A DNA stretch of 64,000 bases from Nannocystis bainbridge (GCF_028368995.1 NZ_JAQNDL010000002.1:1051724-1115723), one strand, 5' to 3'. Counted from the stretch's first letter, positions 43,523-55,100 are shown. Notes: a model not told the origin generated them from the sequence alone. Numbers and translations: made by a program.

Positions 43523-46500
43523 TTGACCGATCCCACGAAGGCCGCCGAATCCGATGCGCAGGGGCTGCGCGATGCGTTTCACCAGCACTTCGGCGTCGTG
43601 CGAGCCGCCGCCCGTCTGTTCGGGATCCCGTCGTCGTTGCTCGACGACGTGGCCCTGCAGACGTTCGTGATGGCCCACGGGCGCGGCGAGGACTTGCAGC
43701 AGCTGGCGATCGCCCGCTCGCGGCTGGTCACGCTGACGCGGCGAGTGGCCGAGTGGTACCGCGAGGAGATGCCGCCGGCGACCGTCGACGTGCCGGTCGA
43801 ATTTCCCGGTTCGGATGTGCTGGCGCGGTTTGTCGGGGGTCTGGCGCCGCAGGCCCGCGAGGTGTTCGTGCTGGCGGAGCTCGGCGGTCTGCGGGTCCCC
43901 GAGATCTCGGCAGAGCTCGGAGTCGGCTTCGAGGCGGCGCGAGCCCAGGTGGTCGAACTGGTGCGGGACTTCGCGGCGGCGACGGCTGCGGCCGGCGCCG
44001 AAGAGGTGCTTCACGACCTGGTGCGCGTGCTCGATCCGCCGCCTGTCCAGCGCGAGCTGCAGTTCGCGGCGCTGGAGGCCCGGCTGGCGCCGCGGTCGCT
44101 GACGCCGGAGGGGGCCGAGCCGGCGCATTCGCAGTGGATCATGCCGATCAGCCTCCGGCGAGCCTCGAGCGGGGCGATGCAGGCGGCAGAGCCGGCCGCG
44201 GAGGCAGGTGCTTCGGGACAGGTCGGCCCGCTGGCCGCGGGGACTAATGCTTCGGGACAGGTGGCGGTCGAGGGCTCGCTGGCCGCGGGGACAGGTGCTT
44301 CGGGACAGGTCGGCTCGCTGGCCGCGGGGACAGGTGCTTCGGGACAGGTCGACTCGCTGGCCGCGGGGACAGGCCCTTCGGGACATGTCGTCGGGGGGGC
44401 CGGTGCTTCAGGCGATATCCTCGGCTTGAGCCCGGGAGGGCTGGTGGGCGGGGCCGGCGGGACGCCGGGCGGGGCCGGTGCGGAGGCCCAGGATGGTGCT
44501 CCGGCAGGATCGGGCGCGAGTGGACAGCTGGCCGGAGGGACAGGTGCGGCGCCGGGGTTGGCACCGCCTCCGCCGATCGGCGGGCAGGGAGTTCAGGGCG
44601 CGGAGGTCAATAGCGGGTCCGTGCTGGCCGCGCTCGCGCAGATGACCGAAGGGACAGGTGCCGTCGGGCACGGCCAGGGTCTGCCGCCTGGGGGCGGGCC
44701 GATGGCCGCCGGCCCAGGGGGGGCGCCGGCCGGAGTCGGTGCGGTTGCGCAAAACCCCGCGTGGCCTGCTCCGGGCGCGAGTGGTCAGGTAGCAGGAGGG
44801 ACAGGTGGGGCGCCCGCCTGGGGACCGCCGCCCGGGCTCGGGGGTAGCGGGCAGAGTGCTGGTTCGCCGGGTGCTGCCGCTCCGGGTGGGGCGAGTGGGC
44901 AGATGGCCGGAGGGACAGGTGGTGCGCCTGCCTGGGGTCCGCCGCCCGGGGTCGCCGGGAGTTCGCAGAATGCTGGCTGGCCGGCTCCGCCCGGATCGGG
45001 AACTCCGGCGAGTGGGCAGATGGCCGGAGGGACAGGCGGTGCGCCTGCCTGGGGTCCGCCGCCTGGGGTCGTCGGGAATCCGCAGAATGCTGGTTGGCCG
45101 GCTCCGCCCGGACCGGGGACTCCGGCGAGTGGGCAGATGGCCGGAGGGACAGGTGGTGCGCCTGCCTGGGGTCCGCCGCCAGGGATTGGCGGCAGTCCGC
45201 AGAATTCTGGTTGGCCGGCGTCGCCGCCAGGCGTGGGCGGGGCGGTCGCGGGTTTGTTGCCGCCCGGTCCGGGGGGACAGGGCCCTGCGGGGAGCTGGCC
45301 TGCGCCTCAAGGCAACGGTCCGGCCGCGGCGCCTGCGGTGAGCGGGCCTTTGGCCGGAGGCCCGGGTGCGGTTTCGGGGTTGCCGGGCGTCGGTGAGCCG
45401 CCGCTCGGTTCAGGGCCAGTATCGCCAGTTTCTCCCGCTCCCGGAGCCTGGGGACCGCCGCCGGGGGGGTTGCCGACCGGCGCGGCGCCCGGGAGTTCGG
45501 GTGCAGCGCCCGCGCCTGGGCAGGGCAGTCCGGTTTTGGGAGCGACGGCGCCGATCTTCGGTGGTTTGCTCGCGGGTTCCGGGGTGCCGTCAATGCCTGT
45601 CGGGACAGGTCCTTCGGGCCAGATGGCCGGGCCGGGGATGGCTCCGGAGGCAGGTCCCTTGGGACATGCGCCGACCGGGTTCCAGCCGCCGGCCGGACCG
45701 GGGATGGCTCCGGGGACAGGTCCTTTGGGGCATGTGCCGACCGGGTTCCAGCCGCTGGCCGGACCGGCGATGGCTCCGGGGACAGGTCCTTTGGGGCATG
45801 TGCCGGCGGGGCCGCAACCCGCGCTGGCGCCGGCCGGGAACTCAGGGGTGGAGCAGGGTGGGGTGATGTCCCCGGGGACAGGTCCCTGGGGACAGGTTCC
45901 CTCGGGGCCGCAACCAGCGTTGCCGCTGGCGGGGCATTCGGAGCAGGGTGGAGTGATGGCCCCGGGGAGAGGTCCCTGGGGACAGGCTCCTCCGGGGCCG
46001 CAACCAGCGCTGCAGCCGGCTGGGCATTCGGGCGCGGAGCAGGGGCAGATGGCGCCTGGGACAGGTCCCTGGGGACAGGCTCCTGCGGGGCCGCAGCCGG
46101 CGCTTCCGCCCGGACAGGCGGCGGGGATGGCTCCCGGGACAGGTCCTTGGGGACATCCAGCGGGGTCGCAACCGGCGTCTGAACCGGCGGCGGGGACCGG
46201 ACCTTGGGGACATCCCGCGGGGCCGCAGGTGGCGCTGCCGCCGGCGGGGCATTCGGGCGCGGAGCCGGGGAGTGGGATGGCCCCGGGGACAGGTCCCTGG
46301 GGACATGCTCCCTCGGCGCCGCAGGCGGCGCTGCCACCGGGACAGGGTGCTGGCATGGCTCCGGGGACAGGTCCCTGGGGACAGGTGCCGCCCGGACCGG
46401 CGCCTGGGGCGGCGTGGGGGCCGCCCGGTCCGGTCCCGGCGCCTGGGCGCCAAGCTGCCCCGCCGAAGCGGTCGGGCTCGATCGTCGCCGACCTCGACGT

Positions 46501-47287
46501 ACCCGAGCGCGACCTCAATGAACGTCCGCGGCGGCTCGTGCCCGGATCGATGGCGCTCGTGCTGGTTTGCTTGCTGGTGCTCGGGATCGCCGGGGGCGGC
46601 GGATACCTCGCCTGGGAGCGGTCGCAGGCGCAGCCGACGCTCGAACCGACGGTCGAGCCCGAGGCCGTGACGCTGCCGCCGGTCGAAGGGCCCGAGGCCG
46701 CGCCCGTGCCGGTCGATCCCGCCGTGCCGGGGGCGACGACGTCGACTCCGACGGGCACGTCGCCGGGCGCGACACCCGGCACGACGCCGACCACGTCACC
46801 GGGCACGACGCCGGGCAAGACGGATCCGGCGCCGACGAAGACGGGCACGACGCCGACGACCAAGCCTCCGAAGACGAAGTCCGAGTCCGGCAGCTCCACG
46901 CCGAAGAAGCCGCCGGCCGAGAAGACGGGCTCGAGCTCGAAGACGGGCTCGGGCGGCACCAAGAAGGCCGATCCGGCCGAGGAGCTGGCCAAGCGCAAGG
47001 ACCAGGCGGACGCGGCAGATCCGGGGCGCGTGCTGGTCGAGCTCGAGTATCTCAGCGCGATCGACAAGGCGCTCAAGGCCGGCAACTGGGCCCAGGCGCT
47101 GGCCTACATCGATCAGCACGACAAGGAGCTGCCGGGCGGGCAGTTGGTCGACAAGTTCGACGAGCGGCGGATCCGGGCGCTGTGCGGGATGGGTCGGGCG
47201 AGCGAGGCGCAGGCCAAGGTGACGCAGATCCTGGCCAAGCGCCCGAGCTCGAAGGTGAAGACGGCCCTGGCCGAGTCCTGCAAATGA
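43523..47287 (+). CDS. Giant membrane protein with sigma-factor-like N-terminus and 14-nt-repeat-built linker
   Basis: 1254 residues from a TTG start. Residues 12-155 look like an ECF sigma factor: region 2-like (AFHQHFGVVRAAARLFGIPSSLLDDVALQTFV) and region 4-like (LAPQAREVFVLAELGGLRVPEISAELGVGFEAARAQVVEL). Residues about 225-965 are Gly/Pro/Ala-rich, built from repeats such as GTGASGQV, GGTGGAPAWGPP and GTGPWGQ; the DNA carries the window-wide 14-nt repeat in pairs. A membrane helix lies at about 1010-1033 (ALVLVCLLVLGIAGGGGYLAW). The outside part has a Thr/Pro/Lys linker and a helical, TPR-like domain (YLSAIDKALKAGNWAQALAYIDQHDKEL). It could be a membrane-tethered sigma-like regulator; promoter recognition is unproven. 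Confidence 0.85.
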   Translation: MTDPTKAAESDAQGLRDAFHQHFGVVRAAARLFGIPSSLLDDVALQTFVMAHGRGEDLQQLAIARSRLVTLTRRVAEWYREEMPPATVDVPVEFPGSDVLARFVGGLAPQAREVFVLAELGGLRVPEISAELGVGFEAARAQVVELVRDFAAATAAAGAEEVLHDLVRVLDPPPVQRELQFAALEARLAPRSLTPEGAEPAHSQWIMPISLRRASSGAMQAAEPAAEAGASGQVGPLAAGTNASGQVAVEGSLAAGTGASGQVGSLAAGTGASGQVDSLAAGTGPSGHVVGGAGASGDILGLSPGGLVGGAGGTPGGAGAEAQDGAPAGSGASGQLAGGTGAAPGLAPPPPIGGQGVQGAEVNSGSVLAALAQMTEGTGAVGHGQGLPPGGGPMAAGPGGAPAGVGAVAQNPAWPAPGASGQVAGGTGGAPAWGPPPGLGGSGQSAGSPGAAAPGGASGQMAGGTGGAPAWGPPPGVAGSSQNAGWPAPPGSGTPASGQMAGGTGGAPAWGPPPGVVGNPQNAGWPAPPGPGTPASGQMAGGTGGAPAWGPPPGIGGSPQNSGWPASPPGVGGAVAGLLPPGPGGQGPAGSWPAPQGNGPAAAPAVSGPLAGGPGAVSGLPGVGEPPLGSGPVSPVSPAPGAWGPPPGGLPTGAAPGSSGAAPAPGQGSPVLGATAPIFGGLLAGSGVPSMPVGTGPSGQMAGPGMAPEAGPLGHAPTGFQPPAGPGMAPGTGPLGHVPTGFQPLAGPAMAPGTGPLGHVPAGPQPALAPAGNSGVEQGGVMSPGTGPWGQVPSGPQPALPLAGHSEQGGVMAPGRGPWGQAPPGPQPALQPAGHSGAEQGQMAPGTGPWGQAPAGPQPALPPGQAAGMAPGTGPWGHPAGSQPASEPAAGTGPWGHPAGPQVALPPAGHSGAEPGSGMAPGTGPWGHAPSAPQAALPPGQGAGMAPGTGPWGQVPPGPAPGAAWGPPGPVPAPGRQAAPPKRSGSIVADLDVPERDLNERPRRLVPGSMALVLVCLLVLGIAGGGGYLAWERSQAQPTLEPTVEPEAVTLPPVEGPEAAPVPVDPAVPGATTSTPTGTSPGATPGTTPTTSPGTTPGKTDPAPTKTGTTPTTKPPKTKSESGSSTPKKPPAEKTGSSSKTGSGGTKKADPAEELAKRKDQADAADPGRVLVELEYLSAIDKALKAGNWAQALAYIDQHDKELPGGQLVDKFDERRIRALCGMGRASEAQAKVTQILAKRPSSKVKTALAESCK
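44213..46400. repeat. In-frame repeat region of the giant gene
   Basis: Many paired 14-nt units (for example GGACAGGTCCCTGG followed by GGACAGG) are spaced by 10-60 nt of other sequence. Near 44280-44380 larger units of 39 nt (13 codons) repeat. Because two units are 28 nt, the first is read as GTGP or GTGA and the second as GQV, GHV or GHA, giving the peptide GTGPWGQ/GTGPLGHV about 15-20 times. This is the densest set of the repeat in the window. Confidence 0.9.
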
Positions 47288-47354
47288 GCGCACCCGGGAC
47301 GCGAGGGGCAGCTCGCCGCGCTCGCGTCCCGATGGTGGTCGGTGGGCATGGGCG

Positions 47355-47456
47355 TGATATGTCTTTCGGGACATGTCCGTTCGGACTTGTGAAGTCCGAG
47401 CAATGGTGGCAACGGATATTGTCCCGAAGGACATGTCCTTGAGGATATGTGCACGC
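47355..47456. repeat. Two phased runs of the 14-nt repeat downstream of the giant gene
   Basis: Units at 47355, 47369 and 47383, and again at 47415, 47429 and 47443; another pair at 47544 and 47558. They begin 68 nt after the giant-gene stop (47287), in the 850-nt convergent gap before the S1-protein gene. No gene in 47288-48140 is convincing. A forward frame around 47900 (GFDALTADGGRLRYAAIEARFAPSR) could be a decayed coding remnant. Confidence 0.82.
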
Positions 47457-47750
47457 CCGGCGAACTCGCGAGATGGACATTGTGTCCGGGCCGCTGAGAC
47501 TGGCTGGAATGCTCCGCTCGTTGCGATGGCGAGGACAATCTCCAAAGATGTCCTGAAGGACAGGCCACTCGAGATCGTTGCAACGATTGCCGGCTGCCCG
47601 GCGCGCTCGGTGCCAGGGGAAACGCGGCCTCATTCTGCCCCGCGGGCGCCTGCAGGGCCCGTAGCCCGAGCAAAGCCTTGGCCCGCGCAGGCTGCCTCGC
47701 ATGGGACGCCGTGCTCGACCAGCGCGAGCAAGGTCGGCAGACCGGCCACC

Positions 47751-47910
47751 GACAGGGGGGCGGCCGTCCTGGCCGAGGTGACGCGGCGTGACCTGGGGAG
47801 CCCAAGGTCGGCTTCGACGCGCTCACGGCCGACAGGGGGGCGGCCGTCCTGGCCGCGGTGACGCGGCGTGACCTGGGGAGCCCAAGGTCGGCTTCGACGC
47901 GCTCACGGCC
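47751..47910. repeat. Two 80-bp tandem direct repeats
   Basis: Copy 1 is 47751-47830 and copy 2 is 47831-47910, identical except for one base (GAGGTGACG versus GCGGTGACG). The unit starts GACAGGGGGGCGGCCGTCC. 80 is not a multiple of 3, so the duplication did not preserve a reading frame. It looks recent. Confidence 0.88.
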
Positions 47911-48086
47911 GATGGGGGACGGCTCCGCTACGCCGCGATCGAGGCCAGGTTTGCGCCGTCTCGCATCTCGTCGCGCCTCACGATGCGCGCAGGCATGAAG
48001 TCGGATGAAGCTGCTGTCACAGCCCAGGGCGTGACGGCTCGATCAGCTTTCATGGTGTCGGCGTCGGCGGTCGCCGCTGCCTCGAA

Positions 48087-48123
48087 AGACAAAAATCGGA
48101 GCCGCGCGGACGCGGCTCCGATT
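48087..48123 (-). terminator. Intrinsic terminator of the S1-protein gene
   Basis: A perfect 13-bp stem (AATCGGAGCCGCG with CGCGGCTCCGATT, 48094-48123) with a 4-nt loop; on the minus strand it is followed by a run of T (complement of the A-run 48091-48095). It lies 18 nt after the stop of the gene at 48141, on the gene's strand: a textbook Rho-independent terminator. Confidence 0.9.
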
Positions 48124-48140
48124 GCGTGAGGCGGCAGCTC

Positions 48141-49406
48141 TCAGGCGCGGCGGCGGGTGGCGGCCGGCTTGGCGTCGCTCGGATTGTCGCGGCTCTGGGC
48201 CGGCTTGGCGTCGGGCAGCTTGCCCTGGAGGTCCTTCATCAGGTCGCCGAGGCTACCGAGGCCCTTGCTGCCGCCGGCGCCCTTCTTGGCCTCCTTGGCG
48301 AAGGTCTTGTAGGCGGTGCGCTCTTCGGCCGCCGCGACGCCCTGGATGCTGAAGCGGAGCTTGCCCTCGCCGCCGCCGCGGCCGAGCATCACGACTTCGA
48401 CGTCCTTGCCGACGGGGAAGGCGCGCCGCGGATCGGCGTTGGGCGGCAGGCCGAGCTCGCTGAGCGGCACCAGGCCGCGACCGGCCTCGGTGTCGACGAA
48501 CACGCCGAAGTTGGTGACCTGGCCGACCTTGCCCGCCAGCACCTGCTCGGTAGCGGCGGAGGTGGTGGGCTCGCTCGTCTGATCGGCCGACTTCATCGAC
48601 AGGCTGATCTTGAGGTCGGTCGGGCTGGTGCCGCGCGGCTCGACGGCCAGCACGCGCACCTTGACCGACTCGCCGATCTTGATCACGTCGTCGATCTTGT
48701 CGACGCGGCCGTGGCCGAGCTCGGAGATGTGGATCATGCCCTCGATGCCGCCGAGGTCGACGAAGGCGCCGTAGGGCTGGATCGTCTGGACGATGCCCTC
48801 GAGCTCGGCGCCGACGACGAGGCGCTCGCGCACCGCCTTGGCCTGGTTCTCGCGCTCGTCCTTGAGGACGGCCTTGCGCGAGACGATGACCGAGCGGCCG
48901 CCGTCGCGGATCTCGATGACCTTGAAGAACTGCTTGGTGCCGACGAAGCGCTCGAGGTCCTGGGCGAAGCCGAGGTCGACCTGCGAGGCGGGGCAGAACG
49001 CGCGCACGCTGCCGAGCTCGACCTCGAGGCCGGCCTTGACGGCCTTGGTGACGGTGGCCTCGACGGGCACGCCGCTCTGCAGCGCGAGGTCCAGCGACTG
49101 CGTGTCGATGCCGCCCCTGCCGATGGCGACGACCAGCTGGATGCCGCCCGACACGGACGCGACCGTGGCGCGCAGCTTGTCGCCGATCTTGACCTTGAGG
49201 TTGCCTTCTTTGTCGAGGAGCTGGGCGCGTTCGATCCGCCCCTCGCTCTTGGCACCGATGTCGAGGAACACGCTGTCGGCACCGATCTCGACCACCGGAC
49301 CCTCGACGAGCTGTCCGGGGCGCACGCGCTTGCTCAGCCTGGCGCGCGTCTGCGCACCCTGGGCTTCAAACATCGCGGCGAAGTCTTCATCTTGCTGCTG
49401 GGCCAT
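48141..49406 (-). CDS. S1 RNA-binding domain protein (four S1 domains)
   Basis: 421 residues from the ATG at 49406 (MAQQQDEDFAAMFEA). Four S1-type OB folds are seen at about residues 30-97 (GQLVEGPVVEIGADSVFLDIGAKSEG), 112-180, 198-270 (GAELEGIVQTIQPYGAFVDLGGIEGMIHISEL) and 288-355 (VLAGKVGQVTNFGVFVDTEAGRGLVPLSEL). A Lys/Gly-rich tail follows. Full-length ribosomal protein S1 is about 550 residues with six domains, so this is a shorter relative, perhaps acting in translation or RNA metabolism. An intrinsic terminator lies just downstream. Confidence 0.9.
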   Translation of the reverse strand: MAQQQDEDFAAMFEAQGAQTRARLSKRVRPGQLVEGPVVEIGADSVFLDIGAKSEGRIERAQLLDKEGNLKVKIGDKLRATVASVSGGIQLVVAIGRGGIDTQSLDLALQSGVPVEATVTKAVKAGLEVELGSVRAFCPASQVDLGFAQDLERFVGTKQFFKVIEIRDGGRSVIVSRKAVLKDERENQAKAVRERLVVGAELEGIVQTIQPYGAFVDLGGIEGMIHISELGHGRVDKIDDVIKIGESVKVRVLAVEPRGTSPTDLKISLSMKSADQTSEPTTSAATEQVLAGKVGQVTNFGVFVDTEAGRGLVPLSELGLPPNADPRRAFPVGKDVEVVMLGRGGGEGKLRFSIQGVAAAEERTAYKTFAKEAKKGAGGSKGLGSLGDLMKDLQGKLPDAKPAQSRDNPSDAKPAATRRRA

Positions 49407-49496
49407 GGGGGGCCAAGCTTGGCAAAGCCGACCTCGCGGGACAAGTGCCGGGGCCTCACAAGACGGCGGCTTCGGGGCGCGCCGTGAGCCACGCAC

Positions 49497-50963
<1,467 letters not shown>

Positions 50964-51085
50964 TCGTCGACTGACTCGGGAGTGTATCGCCTCGGCGGCC
51001 ACGCCACCATCGGCGCGTGGAGTAGGCTCAATTTCGCGTATCCGGGCGAATCCACGGCGGTGGGGGCGAGCGGCGGCGCCGCCTC

Positions 51086-52081
51086 TCAAATGCCGTGAAA
51101 GCTGATGAAAGGGTCGGGCGGGTCGCTCTGGCCGGCCTTGAGGTCGAGGTGCAGGTGATTGGCGTGTGCCCGGTCGTGATCCGGTGTAAGCAGGGTATGT
51201 ACGAGCCCGCCCTGGGCCGCGACGCAGACCAGGCCGAGGAGGAGCTCCGAGGCCGGCGCCCCCGAGGCCGGCGTGGCGCCGGGCCCGGTCTCCCGCGGAC
51301 CCGGGCAGCGGCGCAGCTTCCGGCGCGGATAATGATCCTCGACCGTGGCGGCGGGGTCGCTGCCCCGCCGCAGCGCGTAAAGATCGAGCGCGAGGCCGAG
51401 GTTGTGCTGACTCTTCGGCTTCTGCTGCACGATCTTGCCCCGGCGCAGGGCGGAAAAATACTGCACCTCGGTGACGCCCCGGGCGTGCAGCCACTCGGCC
51501 AGGGGCACCACGGCGGCGACCAGGCGACAGTCCCAAATCGCGTGGGCGTCGCGCTCGAGATCGGAGCTCCACGGGATCGTGAAGGCGACGCCCGCGATCG
51601 GGCCGCGCAGACGCACGGGGATCGCGACCTCGGGCGCTTCGTCGCGACGGAGCACGGCGAACTCGACCTCGCGCTCGCGCAAGTAGTCGTGACAGCGGGC
51701 GGCGTTCATCGCCATCAGCGCGGTCGCGTCGACGCCCGGGGTCGGGCCCGCGGGCGGCCACGCGGGCGGCGGCGCGCGCGACGGCTCGGGGCTCGCCGGC
51801 GCGGCCGGGCGGGGGCGGGGACGCGACGCGCTCGGCCGCGGTTCCGTCTGTCCCTGAGGACCTGTCTCCTTGCACCTGGCGCTTGCGACCTGTACCAGAG
51901 CGCGATTGCCCGCGTAGCCGCTCGGGCAATCGGGCGGGCGGACGGCGGGCAGGCGCCAGCGCGGGGCGTTCGACCACCCGACTCGCCCGCCGGCGGCGTC
52001 GGCGTTGGTGGGCACGAGCAGGGCGCCGAGCAGCACGACCCTCAAGGTAGTCCTCCAGGCGCCTTTGTATGCCGATGTCAT
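51086..52081 (-). CDS. Extensin-like family secreted protein
   Basis: 331 residues from the ATG at 52081, which gives a signal peptide (LRVVLLGALLVPTNADA). After a Pro/Arg/Ser-rich linker, the C-terminal 200 residues match the bacterial extensin-like (D-Ala-D-Ala carboxypeptidase-related) domain: PVRLRGPIAGVAFTIPW, SQHNLGLALDLYAL and ANHLHLDLKAG, with the His/Asp residues expected to hold a metal ion. Four phased 14-nt repeat units (51844-51899) encode VQVASARCKETGPQGQT in the linker. It may act on the wall, but the substrate is not shown. Confidence 0.82.
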   Translation of the reverse strand: MTSAYKGAWRTTLRVVLLGALLVPTNADAAGGRVGWSNAPRWRLPAVRPPDCPSGYAGNRALVQVASARCKETGPQGQTEPRPSASRPRPRPAAPASPEPSRAPPPAWPPAGPTPGVDATALMAMNAARCHDYLREREVEFAVLRRDEAPEVAIPVRLRGPIAGVAFTIPWSSDLERDAHAIWDCRLVAAVVPLAEWLHARGVTEVQYFSALRRGKIVQQKPKSQHNLGLALDLYALRRGSDPAATVEDHYPRRKLRRCPGPRETGPGATPASGAPASELLLGLVCVAAQGGLVHTLLTPDHDRAHANHLHLDLKAGQSDPPDPFISFHGI

Positions 52082-52183
52082 ACCTCGCAGGATTGTGAGG
52101 CAAGCCGCGACCTCAAGCAAAAAAAACCCAGCCCGGGGCTCTCAGGTCGGGGCTAGGCTGACCGTCGAGGTCGCCCGGAAGCC

Positions 52184-55100
52184 ATGCCCAGCGTCGATCC
52201 TAAGCAAGAGACCCCTGTAAACCCGGTTTCAAACGGAGAAAATGGGCGCTACGCCGCGCACCACAAGATCCGCGTCGTGACGGCCGCCGCCCTGTTCGAC
52301 GGCCACGACGCCGCGATCGGGGTGATGCGGCGGGTGCTCCAGTCGGGCGGCGCGGAGGTGATCCATCTCGGACACAACCGCGGGGCCGAGGAGGTCGTCG
52401 ACGCGGCGATCCAGGAGGATGCGCAGGCGATCGCGGTCAGCTCGTATCAGGGCGGCCACATCGAATACTTCAAGTACATGGTCGACCTCCTGCGCCAAAA
52501 GGGGGCCGGTCACATCACTGTGTGGGGCGGCGGCGGCGGCGTCATCGTCCCGCGCGAGATCGAGGAGCTGCACGCGTACGGGGTGCAGCGCATCTTCAGC
52601 CCCGAGGACGGGCGGCGCCACGGGCTCACCGGGATGATCGACATGATCCTCGCGGGCGCCGATTTTGCGACCGCGCCGGCCGATCCGCTGGCGGAGTTCG
52701 CGGCCTTGCGGGCGCCCGGGGCGCTGACGGCCGCCGATCACAAGAGTCGGCTCGCGCGCCTGATGACGGCGGTCGAGGCCGCGGTCGCGGCCGGCGGCGA
52801 GCAGCCGCTGCTCGACGCGCTGCGCGCCGACGACGGCAAGGCGAGTGCGCCCGTGCTCGGCATCACCGGCACCGGCGGCGCCGGCAAGTCGTCGCTCACC
52901 GACGAGCTGCTGGCGCGGCTGCTGCGGGACCACGCCGATCGCCGGATCGCAGTGGTCTCGGTCGACCCGACGCGGCGGCGCACCGGCGGCGCGCTGCTCG
53001 GCGACCGCATCCGCATGAACGCGCTGCGCGACCCACGGGTGATGATGCGCAGCCTGGCGACCCGCGCGGCCGGGGTCGAGCTGTCGCGCGCGACCGACGA
53101 CATCGTGCGGCTGCTGCAGCGCGTCGGCTACGATCTGGTGATCGTCGAGACGTCGGGCATCGGTCAGGGCGACGCCGAAGTGACGCGAATCGCCGACCTC
53201 TGCCTTTACGTGATGACCGCCGAGTACGGCGCACCCAGTCAGCTCGAGAAGATCGAGATGCTCGACGTGGCGCAATTCATCGCCATCAACAAGTTCGAGC
53301 ACAAGGGCAGCAAGGACGCCCTCCGCGACGTCCGCAAGCAGGTCCGGCGCAACCGCGACATCCCGTATTCGCTGCCCGACGAGCAGTTGCCGGTGTTCGG
53401 CACCGTCGCCAGTCGATTCTTCGATCGCGGCGTCAACGGGCTGTACGCGGCGCTGTGCGGGGCGCTCAGCGAGCGGCGGCCGGACGCGCCGTGGTCGTGC
53501 TCGATCCCGGCGGAGCTGCGCGCGCCGATCTCGGACATCAGCGATTTGATCGCGTCGGAGCGCCAGCATTACCTGGCCGAGATCGTGCGCCAGGTCCGCG
53601 GATACAAGGCGCGGGTCAAGCGGCAGGTCCAGCTCGCGCGCGAGATCGGGGCGCTGACGACGGCCCAGCGGCTGCTCGCCGACGAGGCTGATTCACCGGC
53701 GTTCGCCCGCAAGCTCGAGGAGCTGCGCGGCCAGCTCGACTCCGACACGCGGCGGGCGCTCGAGGAGCTGCCGAAGCTGTTCGCGGCCTACCGCGAGCCG
53801 GAGTTCGTGGTGAAGATCCGGCAGTCGACCGTGCGCTATCCGACCCAGGTGCAGACGCTGTCGGGCACCCAGCAGCCGCGCGTCGCGGTCCCGCGCGACG
53901 ACGAGCCGGGCGCGCTGGTGCGGTTCGGATTGCTCGAGAACCTGCCGGGCTACTTCCCGTTCACCGGCGGCGTGTTCCCGTTCAAGCGCGAGGGCGAGGA
54001 CCCCAAGCGGATGTTCGCCGGTGAGGGCGGGCCGGCCCGCACCAACGAGCGCTTCCACTATTTGTCGGCGGGCGAGCCGGCCAAGCGGCTGTCGACGGCC
54101 TTCGACTCGGTGACGCTGTACGGCTGGGACCCCGACGAGCGGCCGGACGTGTTCGGCAAGATCGGCGAGAGCGGCGTCAGCATCTGCACGCTCGAGGACG
54201 CCAAGCTGCTCTACAGCGGCTTCGACCTGTGCGATCCGGCGACGTCGGTGAGCATGACGATCAACGGACCGGCGCCGATCCTGCTGGCGTTCTACATGAA
54301 CACCGCGATCGATCAGCAGGTCGAGCGCGAGCAGCAGAAGCTGGGCCGCGCGGTCACCGAGGCCGAGCGGACCGCGATCGCCGATCGCACGCTGCAGGTC
54401 GTGCGCGGCACGGTGCAGGCCGACATCCTCAAAGAGGACCAGGCGCAGAACACCTGCATCTTCTCGATCGAGTTCGCGCTGCGGATGATGGGAGACATCC
54501 AGCAGTACTTCATTCAGAAGAAGGTGCGGAACTACTACTCGGTGTCGATCAGCGGCTATCACATCGCCGAGGCGGGGGCGAACCCCATCACCCAGCTGGC
54601 GTTCACGCTGTCGAACGGGTTCACGTTCGTCGAGTACTACCGGGCCCGCGGCCTCGGCATCGACGACTTCGCGCCCAACCTGAGCTTCTTCTTCTCGAAC
54701 GGCCTCGACAGCGAGTACACGGTCATCGGCCGGGTCGCGCGCCGGATCTGGGCCATCGCCCTGCGCGACCTCTACGGCGCCGACGAGCGCAGCCAGAAGC
54801 TGAAATATCACATCCAGACGTCCGGCCGTTCGCTGCATGCGATGGAGATCGACTTCAACGACATCCGCACGACGCTGCAGGCGCTGTTCGCCTACTACGA
54901 TCACTGCAATAGCCTGCACACCAACGCCTACGACGAGGCGATCACGACGCCGACCGAGGCGAGCGTGCGGCGGGCCATGGCGATCCAGCTCATCATCACC
55001 CGCGAGCAGGGCCTGGCCAAGACGGAGAACATGCTGCAGGGCAGCTATATCGTCGACGAGCTGACCGAACTGGTGGAAGAGGCGGTGCTCGCCGAATTCC

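Noticed and set aside
45307..47085. 592-codon minus-strand frame across the giant gene with its own CPQGPVPGAI repeats
   Set aside because: The repeats are the mirror of the forward repeats; the forward frame has the sigma-like domain, membrane helix and a coherent C-terminus.
52082..52183. Cobalamin riboswitch upstream of icmF
   Set aside because: The leader is about 100 nt and lacks the conserved B12-box pattern; cobalamin riboswitches are about 200 nt.
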